Part shown: positions 43,150-53,505 of the stretch, piece by piece
How the letters are laid out: each line of letters begins with the position of its first letter
Numbering within the stretch: the stretch's first letter is position 1
NCBI RefSeq assembly: GCF_017355885.1
Contig: NZ_JAFEUU010000011.1
Span: 1 to 64,000, forward strand
DNA: 64,000 nucleotides
Source: Sabulicella rubraurantiaca
Lineage (GTDB): Bacteria; Pseudomonadota; Alphaproteobacteria; Acetobacterales; Acetobacteraceae
Reading direction: 5' to 3'
Translations under genes and position numbers: made by a program
The notes under the pieces: generated by a model
Seen by the model: the letters and a program-made list of their open reading frames with translations, nothing else
Told to the model about the DNA's origin: nothing
Databases searched by the model: none

Positions 43150-45942
43150 TCAGGGCAATGTTTCGGCGCGGCGACGCAGCCAAGCGCCCAGTTCAGGGAG
43201 GCGCACCGGCGCGGCGGCCGGTCCGGTCGCGCGCAGCGCCACCTCCGCATCGCCCGGCCAGGCGAGGCGCAGATCCAGGACGTCGCGCGGCAGGTCGAGC
43301 CGTCCTGACAGGCGCAGCGTGAGCCCCCCTTCGGCGAGGAGGTCGCCGGTCTCGATCCGCCCGACGCCACGCTCGAAATTCAGGGAGATCTCGGCCCGGT
43401 CCAGGGTGGTGCTGCCGCCCGCCATCGCGGCGCGCAGCGCGGCCTCGGCGCGTTGCGTATCGGTCCAGCCCAGGGCGGCGGCGGCGGCATTGGCGTCGAA
43501 GCCCTGCATCACGGCATCGCGCAGCGCGATGCGCGCCGAGCCATCCAGCGATTCGATCAGCGCCGATGGAGAATGCCCGGCCGCGGCGAGGCGCCACTCG
43601 GCGGAAACCCGCCCCGCCACCAAGTCGAAGGGCGTGCCGAAGACCGGGCCGGAGAGCAGGGCCTCTTCCAGCTTTCCTTCGGCCTCCAGCGCGGGACGGT
43701 CGCCGCGCAGCCAGCGCAGCCCTCCCGAAAGCGCCCCGCCCGCCACGGTGGCGCGGCTTTCCTCCAGCCGCAGCGATTCCGTGTCGCTGCGCAGCGCGGC
43801 GGAAAAACCAGTCAGCGGCGGCAGGCCGGGCAGCATCACCTGATCGGCGCGCAGGGCGAGGTCGAGATCGGGCCACTCGGCGGGCAGCAGCGTGCCCCAT
43901 TCCGGCAGCGGCAACGTGTCGAGATGAAGCCGGCCGGAGAGTGCAGGACGCTCGCCCAGGGCGAGGGCAAGCTGGCCACGCCCGCGCAGCCCACCCGCGA
44001 CCAATTCGAACCCCTCGGTGGAGAAGGCATCGGCCCGGGCCTGCCAGTTCGCGATCAGCGAGAAGGAACCCTCGCCCAGGAAGCGCGGCGGCGCGCCGCC
44101 CAACGCGGCATGGAGGAAGCGGCCCGCGCCGGGATGGCGGACGGTCAGGCTCCCTGCCCCTCGCTGCGCGTTCCAGTCCAGCGTGCCCTGCACCTCCAGC
44201 CGCGCATCGGCCACGTCGAGTTCCGCGCGCCCCGCCAGCGCGTCGAAGGGGCCGGACAACTGGGCGCGCAGCCGCATCGGCGCATCGACAAGCGCCGGCC
44301 GCGCAAACCCGATGAGCGTAAGACCGGGTCCGGCCGGCCCCGTCGCTTCCAGCGCCGCCTCGCCGACGCGGCCACCCGCCACAACGCCACTCAGCGCGAT
44401 CTCGACGCCCTGGTGCCGCGCGGCGAGCCGCCGCACCGCCCAGCGCCCGCCCTCCGCCGCCGCGTCGAGGGACGCATTCTCCCACGGCCCGTCTTCCAGC
44501 CTGATCCGCGCTGCGGCGAAGCGGAGCTGGAGGTCGGCAGCGCCTGCGCCTTCCTGCACCGCGCGCAGCAGCGCCGGCGCGGTGACCGGCAGCGCGAATT
44601 CATCCATCTCCAGGCCCAGGGCCAGGGCTGGCCGGGGGGCGAGGCGACGCCAGGTGAAGCCGCCCTGCATCCGCGCGGCGCCGACCCGCATCGCCACGTC
44701 GCTGGCAGCGATGAGCGGCCCTTCGGCGGAAAGACGCATCTGCCCTTCCGCCGCGCCGGGCGGCAGCGGCAGGGAAGCCGGCCAACCCAGGGATTCCAGC
44801 AGCGCCCGCGGCTCGGCGGCGGCGACGCGCAGGGCGAAGTCGAGGCGCGGCCCGGCGCTGGCTCCCGTCGCCTCGATCCGCGTCTCGCCGGGCAGTTCCG
44901 CCGAGATATCGGAGAGACTCAGCCTTTCGCCTTCCAGATGCGCGGTGCCGCGCAGGCGGCGCAAACGCAGCGGGCCGAGCGTCGCCGCCTCCGCCGCGAG
45001 GTCGAGCGCGACGGGCAGCGTCGCACTGCCGGATCCGCGCAGCGCGTCCAGCCAGGGTGAGAGGTCGAGGCGCGACGCGGCCAACGTCATCTCCAGACGC
45101 GGCGCAGGGGCGAGGCGCAGTGCCGCCGCGCCGGTCATCCCCTGCCCCGCCAGTTCCAGGGACAGCCCGCTCGCCGCAAGCAATTCGGGCGTGGCCGAGA
45201 AGCGGGCCTGGGCGCGGAAGGGGCCGGACGGCGAAGGCAACAGCGCGGCGAGGTTCGGCCCGTTCGCATCCAGCCGCCCCTCGAAGCCACCCGAGTCCGG
45301 CAGGATGCCGCGCGCCGTGAGGCTGGTGCCCGCGACGGACAGGGCGAGGTCAAGCGGGGCCGCGCCATCATCGCCGGGCCGGCCCAGCGTCGCGGAGAAG
45401 CGGATCTCGCGTCCGCCCCATTGGAACACGCCCTCCGCGGAAAGCGCCTCGGCCGGGCCGCCGGCCAGGAAGCGCGCCCGCACCCCTTCCAGCACCACGT
45501 CGCCGATCAAGAGGCGCCCCTGCTCCAGCCTTGCGTCGAGGCCGGTGAGCCAGGGCGGCGGCGCCAGCCAGGCGAGGCTTTGCGGCGGCCAGGGCAGGCG
45601 GATCTCCGCGCCGACCAGTGCCGCCTCGCGCACCGAGAGACGGCCGATGAGCAGCGATGCCAGGTCGAGGCGCAGGCGCAGCGCCCGGGTGGAGAGACCG
45701 AGCCCGTCGCCGCCTTCGCCGATCAGAACCTCCGTCGCTTCAAGGACGGGCTGCGGCAGGAGGGTGAAGTTTAGATCGCCCGCCAGCACCACCGGGCGGC
45801 CCAGCCGCTCCGTCGCCAGCCGGGCCACCTGCCCGCGCCGCGACTCCCAGTCGGTCAGCGACGGAACGGCGAAGACGGCGATGCCGACCCCGCCGACGAG
45901 GAGGAGCAGAAGCGTGAGAAGAAGGGCCCGGGCGGGGCGCAT
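43150..45942 (-). CDS. AsmA-like protein
   Basis: The 930-residue product starts with one N-terminal membrane span (RALLLTLLLLLVGGVGIAVFAV) and then a long periplasmic part of repeated amphipathic beta segments (alternating Leu and charged residues). This is the AsmA/TamB-like bridge architecture linked to lipid transport to the outer membrane. The N-terminal block SLTDWESRRGQVARLATERLGRPV is the AsmA-family signature region. The ATG shares one base with the hyuAB stop (TGATG), so it is coupled to the oxoprolinase-like gene. A TTG one codon upstream is not needed. Confidence 0.85.
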   Translation of the reverse strand: MRPARALLLTLLLLLVGGVGIAVFAVPSLTDWESRRGQVARLATERLGRPVVLAGDLNFTLLPQPVLEATEVLIGEGGDGLGLSTRALRLRLDLASLLIGRLSVREAALVGAEIRLPWPPQSLAWLAPPPWLTGLDARLEQGRLLIGDVVLEGVRARFLAGGPAEALSAEGVFQWGGREIRFSATLGRPGDDGAAPLDLALSVAGTSLTARGILPDSGGFEGRLDANGPNLAALLPSPSGPFRAQARFSATPELLAASGLSLELAGQGMTGAAALRLAPAPRLEMTLAASRLDLSPWLDALRGSGSATLPVALDLAAEAATLGPLRLRRLRGTAHLEGERLSLSDISAELPGETRIEATGASAGPRLDFALRVAAAEPRALLESLGWPASLPLPPGAAEGQMRLSAEGPLIAASDVAMRVGAARMQGGFTWRRLAPRPALALGLEMDEFALPVTAPALLRAVQEGAGAADLQLRFAAARIRLEDGPWENASLDAAAEGGRWAVRRLAARHQGVEIALSGVVAGGRVGEAALEATGPAGPGLTLIGFARPALVDAPMRLRAQLSGPFDALAGRAELDVADARLEVQGTLDWNAQRGAGSLTVRHPGAGRFLHAALGGAPPRFLGEGSFSLIANWQARADAFSTEGFELVAGGLRGRGQLALALGERPALSGRLHLDTLPLPEWGTLLPAEWPDLDLALRADQVMLPGLPPLTGFSAALRSDTESLRLEESRATVAGGALSGGLRWLRGDRPALEAEGKLEEALLSGPVFGTPFDLVAGRVSAEWRLAAAGHSPSALIESLDGSARIALRDAVMQGFDANAAAAALGWTDTQRAEAALRAAMAGGSTTLDRAEISLNFERGVGRIETGDLLAEGGLTLRLSGRLDLPRDVLDLRLAWPGDAEVALRATGPAAAPVRLPELGAWLRRRAETLP

Positions 45943-48900
45943 CAACCCCAGCCGCCGCCGCCAGGTGTTTCCAGCACCAGCACGTCACCGGGAGTGAGAT
46001 CGGCCTTGCCGGTATTGCCCGGCATGTCGAGGCGCGAGCCGTCCGCGCGCTCCACCCATTGCCGGCCCGGAGAGCCATCGGCGCCGCCATGCAGCCCATG
46101 CGGCGCGACGTTCCGGCGCGAGGCGACGACCACGGCCTGCATGGGGCGGAGGAAGCGGATGCGCCGGCGCGAGCCGTCGCCGCCGCGCCACTTCCCGGCG
46201 CCGCCCGAACCGCGGCGGATGGAGAATTCCTCCAGCCGCACGGGATATCGCATCTCCAGGATCTCGGGGTCGGTCATGCGGGTGTTCGTCATGTGGGTCT
46301 GCACCGCGCTTGCCCCATCGAAGCCCGGGCCCGCGCCGACCCCGCCGCAGACCGTCTCATAATACTGGTATTCCGCGTCGCCGAAGAGGACGTTGTTCAT
46401 GGTCGCCTGGGCGGAGGCGCAGGCGTCCAGCGCGCCGAGCAGCGCGTTGCAGGTCATCTGGCTGACCTCGGTATTGCCGGCGACCACGGCGCGGCCGGGC
46501 TCGGGCGACAGGAAGGAGGCGGGCGGCACCACGATGCGCAGCGGCTTCAGGCAGCCATCGTTCAGCGGGATGTCCTGGCCCACCAGGGCGCGGAAGCAGT
46601 AGAGCACCACAGCGCGGCACACGGCGGCGGGGGCGTTGAAATTGTCGGGGCGCTGCGGGCCGGTGCCCGTGAAGTCGATCACTGCCTCGCGCCGCTCGCG
46701 ATCCACGCGCACCGACACCACCAGCGGCGTGCCGTCATCCGTGCGGGTCTCGAAGCGCCCATCCTTCAGCGTGTCGAGGACCTTGCGGACGCTTTCCTCC
46801 GCATTGTCCATCACGTGGCGCATATAGGCGCGCACCGTGTCCAGCCCGAACTCGCGCACGGCGCGGCGCAGCTCCTGCACCCCCGTCTCGTTCGCGGCGA
46901 CCTGCGCCTTGATGTCGGCCACGTTCACGTCCGGGCTGCGGGCCGGGTAGCGCGCCCCGGTCAGCAGGGCGCGGAACTCCGCCTCGCGGAACCGGCCTTC
47001 CTCCACCAGCAGGAAGTCGTCGATCACCACCCCCTCCTCCTCCAGCGTGGCTGAGCCGGGCGGGGTGGAGCCGGGGGTGAGGCCGCCGACATCGGCGTGG
47101 TGCCCGCGCGAGCCGACGAAGAACAGGATCTCCTCGCCAGCCTCATCGAAGACCGGGGTGATGACGGTGATGTCCGGCAGGTGGGTGCCGCCGTTGTAGG
47201 GGTTGTTCAGCGCCACGACGTCGCCTGGCCGCAGCGTCGCGCCCCGCGAGCGGATGACGGTCTTCACGCTCTCCCCCATCGCACCGAGATGCACCGGCAC
47301 GTGCGGTGCATTGGCGACGAGATTCCCCTCGGCGTCGAAGATGGCGCACGAAAAGTCCAGCCGCTCCTTGATGTTCACCGAGAGCGAGGTGTTCTGCAGC
47401 ACCACCCCCGTCTGCTCCGCGATGCTCATGAACAGGGCGTTGAACAGCTCCAGCACCACAGGGTCGGGCTTGCCGGTGGCCTCGGTCCGTGCGGCGGCGC
47501 GGGCCTCGGTGCGGCGGAGGATGACGTGGTTGCGCTCCATCACCTCGCCCGTCCAGCCGGGCTCGACCACGATGGTGGCGATGGCCTCCCGCACCAGGGC
47601 GGGGCCGGGGATGCGGTCGCCGGCGCGCAGCGCCTCGCGGTCCAGCACCGGCGCCTCGTGCCAAGCGCCGGCGGCGAAGAGGCGCACGCGGTCCAGTTCA
47701 GGGGCCGCCTCGCCGGGCGCGCGCGGGGTGAGCGGGGCCTCGCGCACCGCCTCGCCGGGCATGGTCACCTCGGCCAGGGCGGCTTCCACGATCACCGGGC
47801 GCTCGGGCGTCGCGAAGCCGAAGCGGGCGCGGTGCGCGTCGGTGAAGGCTGCGAGCACCGTCGCATGGTCGCCCATGGGCACGGGCAGGAAGGCATCCGT
47901 CCCGGCATAACGCAGGTGCAGCCGGTGCTCGGCGTGGAGCGCCCCTGGGTCGGCACCCTGGCGGGCGAGCTCGGCGCGGCCCTCCGCTTCCAGCGATTCC
48001 AGACTTTTCGTCAGGCCCGCCATGGCGTCGGGCGAAAGCGGCTGCTCCACCGCCGCCTCGCGGATCACGCTCTGGTCGGCGAGGCCCATGCCATAGGCCG
48101 AAAGCACCCCGGCGAAGGGATGGAGGAACACCGTCTCCATGCCGAGTTCGTCGGCCACAAGGCAGGCATGCTGCCCGCCCGCGCCGCCGAAGCAGGTGAG
48201 CGCGTATTTCGTCGCGTCATAGCCCCGCTGCAGCGAGATCTGCTTGATGGCATGCGCCATGTTGGCGACGGCGATGCGGATGAAGCCTTCCGCCACCTCC
48301 TCCGGTGCGCGTCCGGCCTCCTTCGCCAGTTCGGCGAATTTCTCCCGTACCACCGCCGCGTCCAGGGGCTGGTCGCCGCCGGGGCCGAAGATGGCAGGGA
48401 AATGCGCGGGCTGGATCTTGCCCAGCATCACATTCGCATCGGTGACGGTGAGCGGCCCGCCGCGCCGGTAGCAGGCGGGGCCCGGCACAGCGCCCGCGCT
48501 GTCCGGCCCGACGCGGAACCGCGCCCCATCGAAATGCAGGATGGAGCCGCCGCCCGCCGCGACCGTGTTGATGGCCATCATCGGGGCGCGCATCCGCACC
48601 CCCGCCACCACCGTCTCGAAAGCCCGCTCGAAAGCGCCGGCATAGAGCGCCACGTCGGTCGAGGTGCCGCCCATGTCGAAGCCGATGATGCGGTCGAACC
48701 CGGCCATGGCCGCGGTGCGCGCCGCCCCGACGATGCCGCCGGCCGGGCCGGACAGGATCGCGTCCTTGCCACCGAAGCGCGACGCCTCGGCCAGCCCGCC
48801 CGAGGACTGCATGAAGTAGAGCCGTGTCCCCTCGCCCAGCTCCGAGGCCACCTGGGCAACGTAGCGGCGCAGGATCGGCGAGAGATAGGCGTCCACCACC

Positions 48901-49538
48901 GCCGTGTCGCCGCGCGGGACGATGCGCGGCAGGGGGCTGGCCTCGTGGGAGAGGCTGATCTGGGTGAAGCCCTCCTCCCGCGCGATGGCGCCGATGCGAG
49001 CCTCGTGCGCCGGGTGCTTCCAGGCATGCATCAGCACCACCGCGACGGCGCGGATGCCGGCCGCGAAGGCGTCGCGCAGCGCGGCGCGGGCGGCTGCCTC
49101 GTCCAGGGGCTCGATCTCCGTGCCGTCCACCGCCACGCGGCCGCCGATCTCGGCCACGCGCTCATGCAGGAGTTCGGGCAGCCGGACGTGGAGTTCGAAG
49201 AGGCGCGGCCGCGCCTGGTTGCCGATCCGCGCCAAGTCGGCGAAGCCGCGATTGACGAGCAGCAACACGCGCTCGCCCTTGCGCTCCAGCAGCGCATTGG
49301 TGGCGACGGTGGTGCCCATCTTCACCGCCTCGACGAGCCCGGGCGGCAGGGCGGCGTCGGGCTGGAGCCCCAGCACCTGCCGGATACCGGCCACGGCCGC
49401 GTCCCGGTAACGGCCCGGATTCTCCGACAGCAGCTTCGCGGTGGAGAGCCCTCCATCCGGCGCGCGTGCCACGATGTCGGTGAAGGTGCCGCCCCGGTCT
49501 ACCCAGAACTGCCAGCCCGCTGCCGCGATCGCGTCCAT
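45942..49538 (-). CDS. fused hydantoinase A/B (5-oxoprolinase-type) protein
   Basis: The 1198-residue product joins a HyuA half (about 1-690) to a HyuB half (about 700-1190), the arrangement of ATP-dependent 5-oxoprolinase. The HyuA half has [16 protein letters not shown] near residue 12 and [16 protein letters not shown] near 290, the actin-like ATP-binding loops. The HyuB half has [35 protein letters not shown], and [15 protein letters not shown] clear GGAAG precedes the ATG. It may cleave 5-oxoproline, a hydantoin or a related lactam. It faces a MarR-like gene and is followed at once by the AsmA gene. Confidence 0.9.
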   Translation of the reverse strand: MDAIAAAGWQFWVDRGGTFTDIVARAPDGGLSTAKLLSENPGRYRDAAVAGIRQVLGLQPDAALPPGLVEAVKMGTTVATNALLERKGERVLLLVNRGFADLARIGNQARPRLFELHVRLPELLHERVAEIGGRVAVDGTEIEPLDEAAARAALRDAFAAGIRAVAVVLMHAWKHPAHEARIGAIAREEGFTQISLSHEASPLPRIVPRGDTAVVDAYLSPILRRYVAQVASELGEGTRLYFMQSSGGLAEASRFGGKDAILSGPAGGIVGAARTAAMAGFDRIIGFDMGGTSTDVALYAGAFERAFETVVAGVRMRAPMMAINTVAAGGGSILHFDGARFRVGPDSAGAVPGPACYRRGGPLTVTDANVMLGKIQPAHFPAIFGPGGDQPLDAAVVREKFAELAKEAGRAPEEVAEGFIRIAVANMAHAIKQISLQRGYDATKYALTCFGGAGGQHACLVADELGMETVFLHPFAGVLSAYGMGLADQSVIREAAVEQPLSPDAMAGLTKSLESLEAEGRAELARQGADPGALHAEHRLHLRYAGTDAFLPVPMGDHATVLAAFTDAHRARFGFATPERPVIVEAALAEVTMPGEAVREAPLTPRAPGEAAPELDRVRLFAAGAWHEAPVLDREALRAGDRIPGPALVREAIATIVVEPGWTGEVMERNHVILRRTEARAAARTEATGKPDPVVLELFNALFMSIAEQTGVVLQNTSLSVNIKERLDFSCAIFDAEGNLVANAPHVPVHLGAMGESVKTVIRSRGATLRPGDVVALNNPYNGGTHLPDITVITPVFDEAGEEILFFVGSRGHHADVGGLTPGSTPPGSATLEEEGVVIDDFLLVEEGRFREAEFRALLTGARYPARSPDVNVADIKAQVAANETGVQELRRAVREFGLDTVRAYMRHVMDNAEESVRKVLDTLKDGRFETRTDDGTPLVVSVRVDRERREAVIDFTGTGPQRPDNFNAPAAVCRAVVLYCFRALVGQDIPLNDGCLKPLRIVVPPASFLSPEPGRAVVAGNTEVSQMTCNALLGALDACASAQATMNNVLFGDAEYQYYETVCGGVGAGPGFDGASAVQTHMTNTRMTDPEILEMRYPVRLEEFSIRRGSGGAGKWRGGDGSRRRIRFLRPMQAVVVASRRNVAPHGLHGGADGSPGRQWVERADGSRLDMPGNTGKADLTPGDVLVLETPGGGGWG

Positions 49539-49580
49539 TCACGACTTCCTTCGCCTTGCCTCGCGGCCTTCAGTGAGAAT

Positions 49581-49597
49581 TTGTCAGCATATTGTCA
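49581..49597. promoter_or_regulatory. TTGTCA direct repeat between hyuAB and marR-like gene
   Basis: TTGTCA occurs at 49581-49586 and again at 49592-49597, 11 bp apart centre to centre (one helical turn), in an AT-richer part of the 114-bp divergent gap. Read on the minus strand it includes TTGACA, usable as a -35 for hyuAB. On the plus strand TATTGT at 49590-49595 could be a -10 for the regulator. This is the obvious place for the regulator to act, but that is inference. Confidence 0.4.
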
Positions 49598-49652
49598 ACG
49601 ATGCCGCCGCTCCGCATACTGCCCGAGCATGACGCCATCGCAAGGAGGCTCC

Positions 49653-50147
49653 ATGTCGCGCGGTCCCACTTCTTCCGCCCATCTCGCGGCCGGCGCCTCG
49701 CCGGCGCTCTCGGAATTCGAGTTCGGCCTCATTCTCTGCTCTGCCGCCTTTGGCCGCTGGATGACGGGTTGCATGGCCGCTGCCGGTCAGCCCGGGCTTT
49801 CCGCGACGGAGGTGCTGATCCTCCACACCGTGCGCCATCGCGACCGCCCGAAGCGACTCGCGGAGGTGATGCGCGTGCAAGGAATCGAGGATGCCCACAT
49901 CGCCCGCTACGCCGTCCGAAAGCTGGCCGCGGCGGGGCTCGTCACCCTCGGCCGCGCCGGCAAGGAGCAGACGGTGACGGTGACGCCGGAGGGTCTCGCG
50001 GCCTGCCAGCGCTATCACGAACTGCGCGAGGCCCTGCTGGTGCGTGCCACCGGCCAGGATGAGGCAGCGCTGCGCGACGCGGCCGTGCTGCTGCGAGCCC
50101 TGTCCGGCGCGTATGACCAGGCTGCGCGGACCGCCGCCACCGTATGA
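49653..50147 (+). CDS. winged-helix (MarR-like) transcriptional regulator
   Basis: The 164-residue protein has a winged-helix domain of the MarR type at about 45-125: LSATEVLILHTVRHRDRPKR, then LAEVMRVQGIEDAHIARYAVRKLA (recognition helix) and LVTLGRAGKEQTVTVTPEG (wing). An in-frame ATG lies at 49629, but AAGGAGGCTCC just before the ATG at 49653 sets the start. It diverges from hyuAB and likely controls it. The next gene, the SLC13-type permease, starts 24 bp later, so it may control that too. Confidence 0.85.
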   Translation: MSRGPTSSAHLAAGASPALSEFEFGLILCSAAFGRWMTGCMAAAGQPGLSATEVLILHTVRHRDRPKRLAEVMRVQGIEDAHIARYAVRKLAAAGLVTLGRAGKEQTVTVTPEGLAACQRYHELREALLVRATGQDEAALRDAAVLLRALSGAYDQAARTAATV

Positions 50148-50171
50148 TGCGCCCGCGCGTTGGGCGCTCGC

Positions 50172-51953
50172 ATGACCCTGCCCCAGATCATCGTCTTCGC
50201 CATCCTCGCCGTGATGATGGCGCTCTTCGTCTGGGACCGCATCCGCTACGACCTGGTTGCCCTGCTGGCGCTGCTGGCCTCTGTCGCGGCGGGGGTGGTC
50301 GCGCCGGACAAGGCCTTCGACGGGTTCGGCGACGACGTGGTGATCATCGTCGCCTCCGTTCTCGTGGTCAGCGCCGGAATCGGCAAGTCGCGGCTGATCC
50401 GGCGGCTGATCCGGGTGTTGGAGCCGCAGATGCGGACGCCCGGCGCCCAGGTCGCGACGCTGACCGGGACGGTGACCCTCCTAGCGGCGATGATGAAGAA
50501 CATCGGCGCGGTGGCGATCTTCCTGCCCATCGCGCTGCAGGTAGCGCGCCGTACCGGCACCTCGCCCTCGCTCCTCCTCATGCCCATGGCCTATGGCTCG
50601 CTGGTGGGCGGCATCGTCACGCTGGTCGGCACCTCGCCCAACATCATCGTCTCCCGCGCCCGGCACGAGATGACCGGCGAAGCCTTTGGCATGTTCGATT
50701 TCACCCCGGTCGGGCTGGGAGTGGTGCTGGTAGCGCTGCTCTTCCTGTCGGTGGGGTGGCGCCTGCTGCGCGGGGTCGGCCAGGGCCGCACCAATGGAAC
50801 TGCCATCCCCGCCCCCTACCTCGCCGAGGCGAGGCTCGGCGCCGATTCCCCCTTTGCCGGCCGCACGGTCGGGGAGCTGGAAACGGAGGTAGAAGGCGAG
50901 GTCCATGTCGCCGCCATCGTGCGCGAGGAGGGGCGACGCTACTTCCCGGCCGGCCACTGGCGCCTGCATCCCGGCGACCAGCTCGTCCTGCGCGGCGACC
51001 CGGATGCGATGCGCGCCCTGGTGGCGGAGGCGCAGCTGGAGCTGGGCCACACCGGCAAGGATGGCGAGCGCACCGCCGCAACGGAGGCCGAGGCGGTGGA
51101 GGTCGAGGAAGCCGTGGTGCTGCCCGGATCTCCCCTCGCCGGCACGACGGCCCGCGCCCTGCGGCTGCGCGACACGCAGGGGGTGAACCTGCTGGCCGTG
51201 TCCCGGCGCGGCGAGGCGGTGACGGCACGGGTGCGTGACCTGCACCTCCGGGTCGGTGACGTGCTGGTGGTGCAGGGCGCCGCCGAGACGCTTTCCGCCT
51301 CTCTAGACGAACTGGGCTGCCTTCCCCTGGTCCCGGTGGCGACGGAACTGGGCAAGCGCCGGCTGGACTACCTGCCCATCGGGCTCATGGCCCTCGCCAT
51401 GGCGGGGGTGGCGGCGGGGCTGGTCCCGGTCGCCATCGCCTTCTTCGGCGCGGCGGTGCTGACCGTGGCGCTGGGCGTGATCTCTCTGCGCGAGGCCTAT
51501 GAGGCGATCGACCTGCCCATCCTGGTCCTGCTGGCCTGCCTGATCCCGATCAGCGACGCGGTGACGGAGACGGGCGGTGCGGCCTTGCTGGCCGGCGGGC
51601 TGGCGCATGTGGCGGGTGCGCTGCCGGCGGTCGGGGCGTTGGGACTGACCGTGGTGGCGGCGATGGCCCTCACACCCTTCCTCAACAACGCCGCCACGGC
51701 GCTGATCATGGCCCCGGTCGCCGCGCAGATGGCGGAGAAGCTGGGGCTGAACCCCGACCCCTTCCTGATGGCGGTGGCGATCGGTTGCGCCTGCGACTTC
51801 CTCACCCCTATCGGCCACCAGTGCAACATGCTGGTTATGGGGCCGGGCGGCTATCGCTTCCTGGACTACCCGCGGCTCGGGCTGCCGCTGACCCTGCTCG
51901 TCGCGGCCACGGCGACGATGCTGATCCCGCTCGTCTGGCCGCTCACGGGCTGA
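50172..51953 (+). CDS. SLC13-type permease with RCK_C (TrkA-C) domains
   Basis: The 593-residue membrane protein has about 11-12 hydrophobic segments split by a hydrophilic middle of about 200 residues. That middle shows two RCK_C-like units (about 215-295 and 310-390; DSPFAGRTVGELETEVEG and GSPLAGTTARALRLRDTQGV). The helices carry the DASS/CitT features GTSPNIIVSRAR and FLNNAATALIMAPVAAQMAE. Such proteins carry anions (dicarboxylates, sulfate) with Na+. It may be co-transcribed with the regulator. Confidence 0.88.
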   Translation: MTLPQIIVFAILAVMMALFVWDRIRYDLVALLALLASVAAGVVAPDKAFDGFGDDVVIIVASVLVVSAGIGKSRLIRRLIRVLEPQMRTPGAQVATLTGTVTLLAAMMKNIGAVAIFLPIALQVARRTGTSPSLLLMPMAYGSLVGGIVTLVGTSPNIIVSRARHEMTGEAFGMFDFTPVGLGVVLVALLFLSVGWRLLRGVGQGRTNGTAIPAPYLAEARLGADSPFAGRTVGELETEVEGEVHVAAIVREEGRRYFPAGHWRLHPGDQLVLRGDPDAMRALVAEAQLELGHTGKDGERTAATEAEAVEVEEAVVLPGSPLAGTTARALRLRDTQGVNLLAVSRRGEAVTARVRDLHLRVGDVLVVQGAAETLSASLDELGCLPLVPVATELGKRRLDYLPIGLMALAMAGVAAGLVPVAIAFFGAAVLTVALGVISLREAYEAIDLPILVLLACLIPISDAVTETGGAALLAGGLAHVAGALPAVGALGLTVVAAMALTPFLNNAATALIMAPVAAQMAEKLGLNPDPFLMAVAIGCACDFLTPIGHQCNMLVMGPGGYRFLDYPRLGLPLTLLVAATATMLIPLVWPLTG

Positions 51954-52008
51954 CGCTGCCCCTCCTGGCTCCCACATGCTATGGACGGGGGCACGGAAAG
52001 GGCGGGCA

Positions 52009-52761
52009 GTGAGTTTCTGGGGCAAGATCATCGGGGGCATCGCGGGCTTCGCGACGGGCGGTCCGCTGGGTGCCGTGCTCGGCGCGGCGGCAGGCCACGC
52101 CGCGGATGCGGCGCGGCTGGGCCCCGGCGCGGCGAACCTCGCCGCCCTGCTCGGCTCGCGCGAGCAGCTCTTCGCCATCTCCGTCGTCGTGCTCTCGGCC
52201 AAGCTGGCCAAGTGCGACGGGCCGGTGAAGCGGGAAGAAATCAACGCCTTCAAGCGCTTGTTTCGCATTCCTCCCGAAAACATGCGCGACGTGGCCCGGC
52301 TCTTCGACGAGGCCAAGCAGAGTCCCGAGGATTTCGAGACCTTCGCCGACCGGCTTGGAGAGGCCTTCGCCGACAACAAGGCGATGCTGGAGGACGTGCT
52401 GTCGGCGCTGTTTCAGATCGCCCGCGCCGACGGCCCCCTCACGAAGGGGGAGGTGCGCTTCCTCCAACGTGTCCAGCTGGGCTTCGGGCTGGAGGCGCGC
52501 TCCTGGGAACGGGCGCGCGACGGCGAGGCGCGGCCGGGCGCCGGGGATACACCGGGCATCGACCCCTACAAGGTGCTGGGCCTGCCCGCCAACGCGACAG
52601 ATGAAGAGGTCCGCGCCGCCTGGCGCCGGCTGATGCGGGAGAACCATCCGGACGCCCTCGCCTCGCGCGGGGTCCCGGCCGAGTTCGTCAAGCGCGCGAC
52701 GAACAAGGTGGCCGAGATCAACGCCGCCTGGGACCGGATCAAGCGGGAGCGGAAGCTTTGA
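52009..52761 (+). CDS. TerB-like / J-domain protein (DjlA type)
   Basis: From a GTG at 52009 with AAAGGGCGGG upstream the product is 250 residues. It begins with a glycine-rich hydrophobic segment (FWGKIIGGIAGFATGGPLGAVLGA) that may insert in or sit on the membrane. A TerB-like helical domain follows at about 45-160 (SVVVLSAKLAKCDGPVKREEI). A C-terminal J domain at about 183-248 has DPYKVLGLPANATDEEVRAAW and HPD. This is the DjlA layout, a membrane-linked DnaK co-chaperone. Its end overlaps the amidase start by 4 nt. Confidence 0.88.
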   Translation: MSFWGKIIGGIAGFATGGPLGAVLGAAAGHAADAARLGPGAANLAALLGSREQLFAISVVVLSAKLAKCDGPVKREEINAFKRLFRIPPENMRDVARLFDEAKQSPEDFETFADRLGEAFADNKAMLEDVLSALFQIARADGPLTKGEVRFLQRVQLGFGLEARSWERARDGEARPGAGDTPGIDPYKVLGLPANATDEEVRAAWRRLMRENHPDALASRGVPAEFVKRATNKVAEINAAWDRIKRERKL

Positions 52762-53471
52762 CGCTGCCCCTCGCCAGCGGGCTGCGGGTCACCGAGCTTC
52801 CTTCCCCCAACCACGATCCCCGCCCGGATGGCGCAGCGGTGGACATGATCGTGCTGCACTACACCGGCATGCGATCGGGAGCAGAGGCGCTGACCCGGCT
52901 GCGCGACCCAGCGGCGGTGGTGTCCTCCCACTACTTGGTCGAGGAGGATGGCGAGATCTTCCGCCTCGTGCCGGAGGATCGGCGTGCCCGCCATGCCGGG
53001 ACCTCATTCTGGCGGGGGCGGGAGGCACTGAACGCCCATTCCATCGGCATCGAGATCGTGAACCCAGGCCATGAATGGGGATATCGCGACTTCCCCGCCC
53101 TGCAGATGGGGGCGGTGGCGGAGTTGTGCCTGGACATCCTGGCGCGCCGCCCGGGGATTGAGCCGCGCAACGTCGTCGCGCACAGCGACATTGCCCCCGA
53201 CCGCAAGCAGGACCCGGGCGAGCGCTTCGACTGGCGAGGCCTCGCCTCGCTGGGCATCGGGGTCTGGCCGCGGCGCGACGGGGCGGCGAAGGGCGACCCG
53301 CTGACCCTGCTCGGGCGAATCGGCTACCGCACGGATCTCCCCTTGCCGGTGCTGGTCACCGCCTTCCAGCGCCACTGGCGGCCGGAGCGTGTGGATGGAG
53401 TCGCCGATCCCGGGACGCTCTCCCGCATGAATGGCGTCCTGTCCGCGCTGGGCCTCGCCCGCCGGGCTTGA
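52758..53471 (+). CDS. N-acetylmuramoyl-L-alanine amidase (AmpD-like)
   Basis: The 237-residue product has an Amidase_2 domain (about 20-155) with a zinc-ligand histidine in MIVLHYTGM, a second near SHYLVEEDGEIFRLV, NAHSIGIEIVNPGHEWGY (catalytic Glu) and VVAHSDIAPDRKQDPGERFDW (His and Asp). A short C-terminal peptidoglycan-binding-like helix region follows. It lacks a signal peptide, consistent with AmpD-type cytoplasmic recycling of anhydro-muropeptides. The start appears to be TTG, overlapping the upstream stop as TTGA. Confidence 0.88.
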   Translation: MTLPLASGLRVTELPSPNHDPRPDGAAVDMIVLHYTGMRSGAEALTRLRDPAAVVSSHYLVEEDGEIFRLVPEDRRARHAGTSFWRGREALNAHSIGIEIVNPGHEWGYRDFPALQMGAVAELCLDILARRPGIEPRNVVAHSDIAPDRKQDPGERFDWRGLASLGIGVWPRRDGAAKGDPLTLLGRIGYRTDLPLPVLVTAFQRHWRPERVDGVADPGTLSRMNGVLSALGLARRA

Positions 53472-53505
53472 CCGGGACCGGGCGGCGGCCCCATCTCCGC
53501 CCTGG

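Noticed and set aside
47097-49652. Very long open frame opposite hyuAB running into the MarR-like gene
   Set aside because: Only the last 165 codons (from 49653, with AAGGAGG) are a gene. The rest is the complement of hyuAB with no family features.
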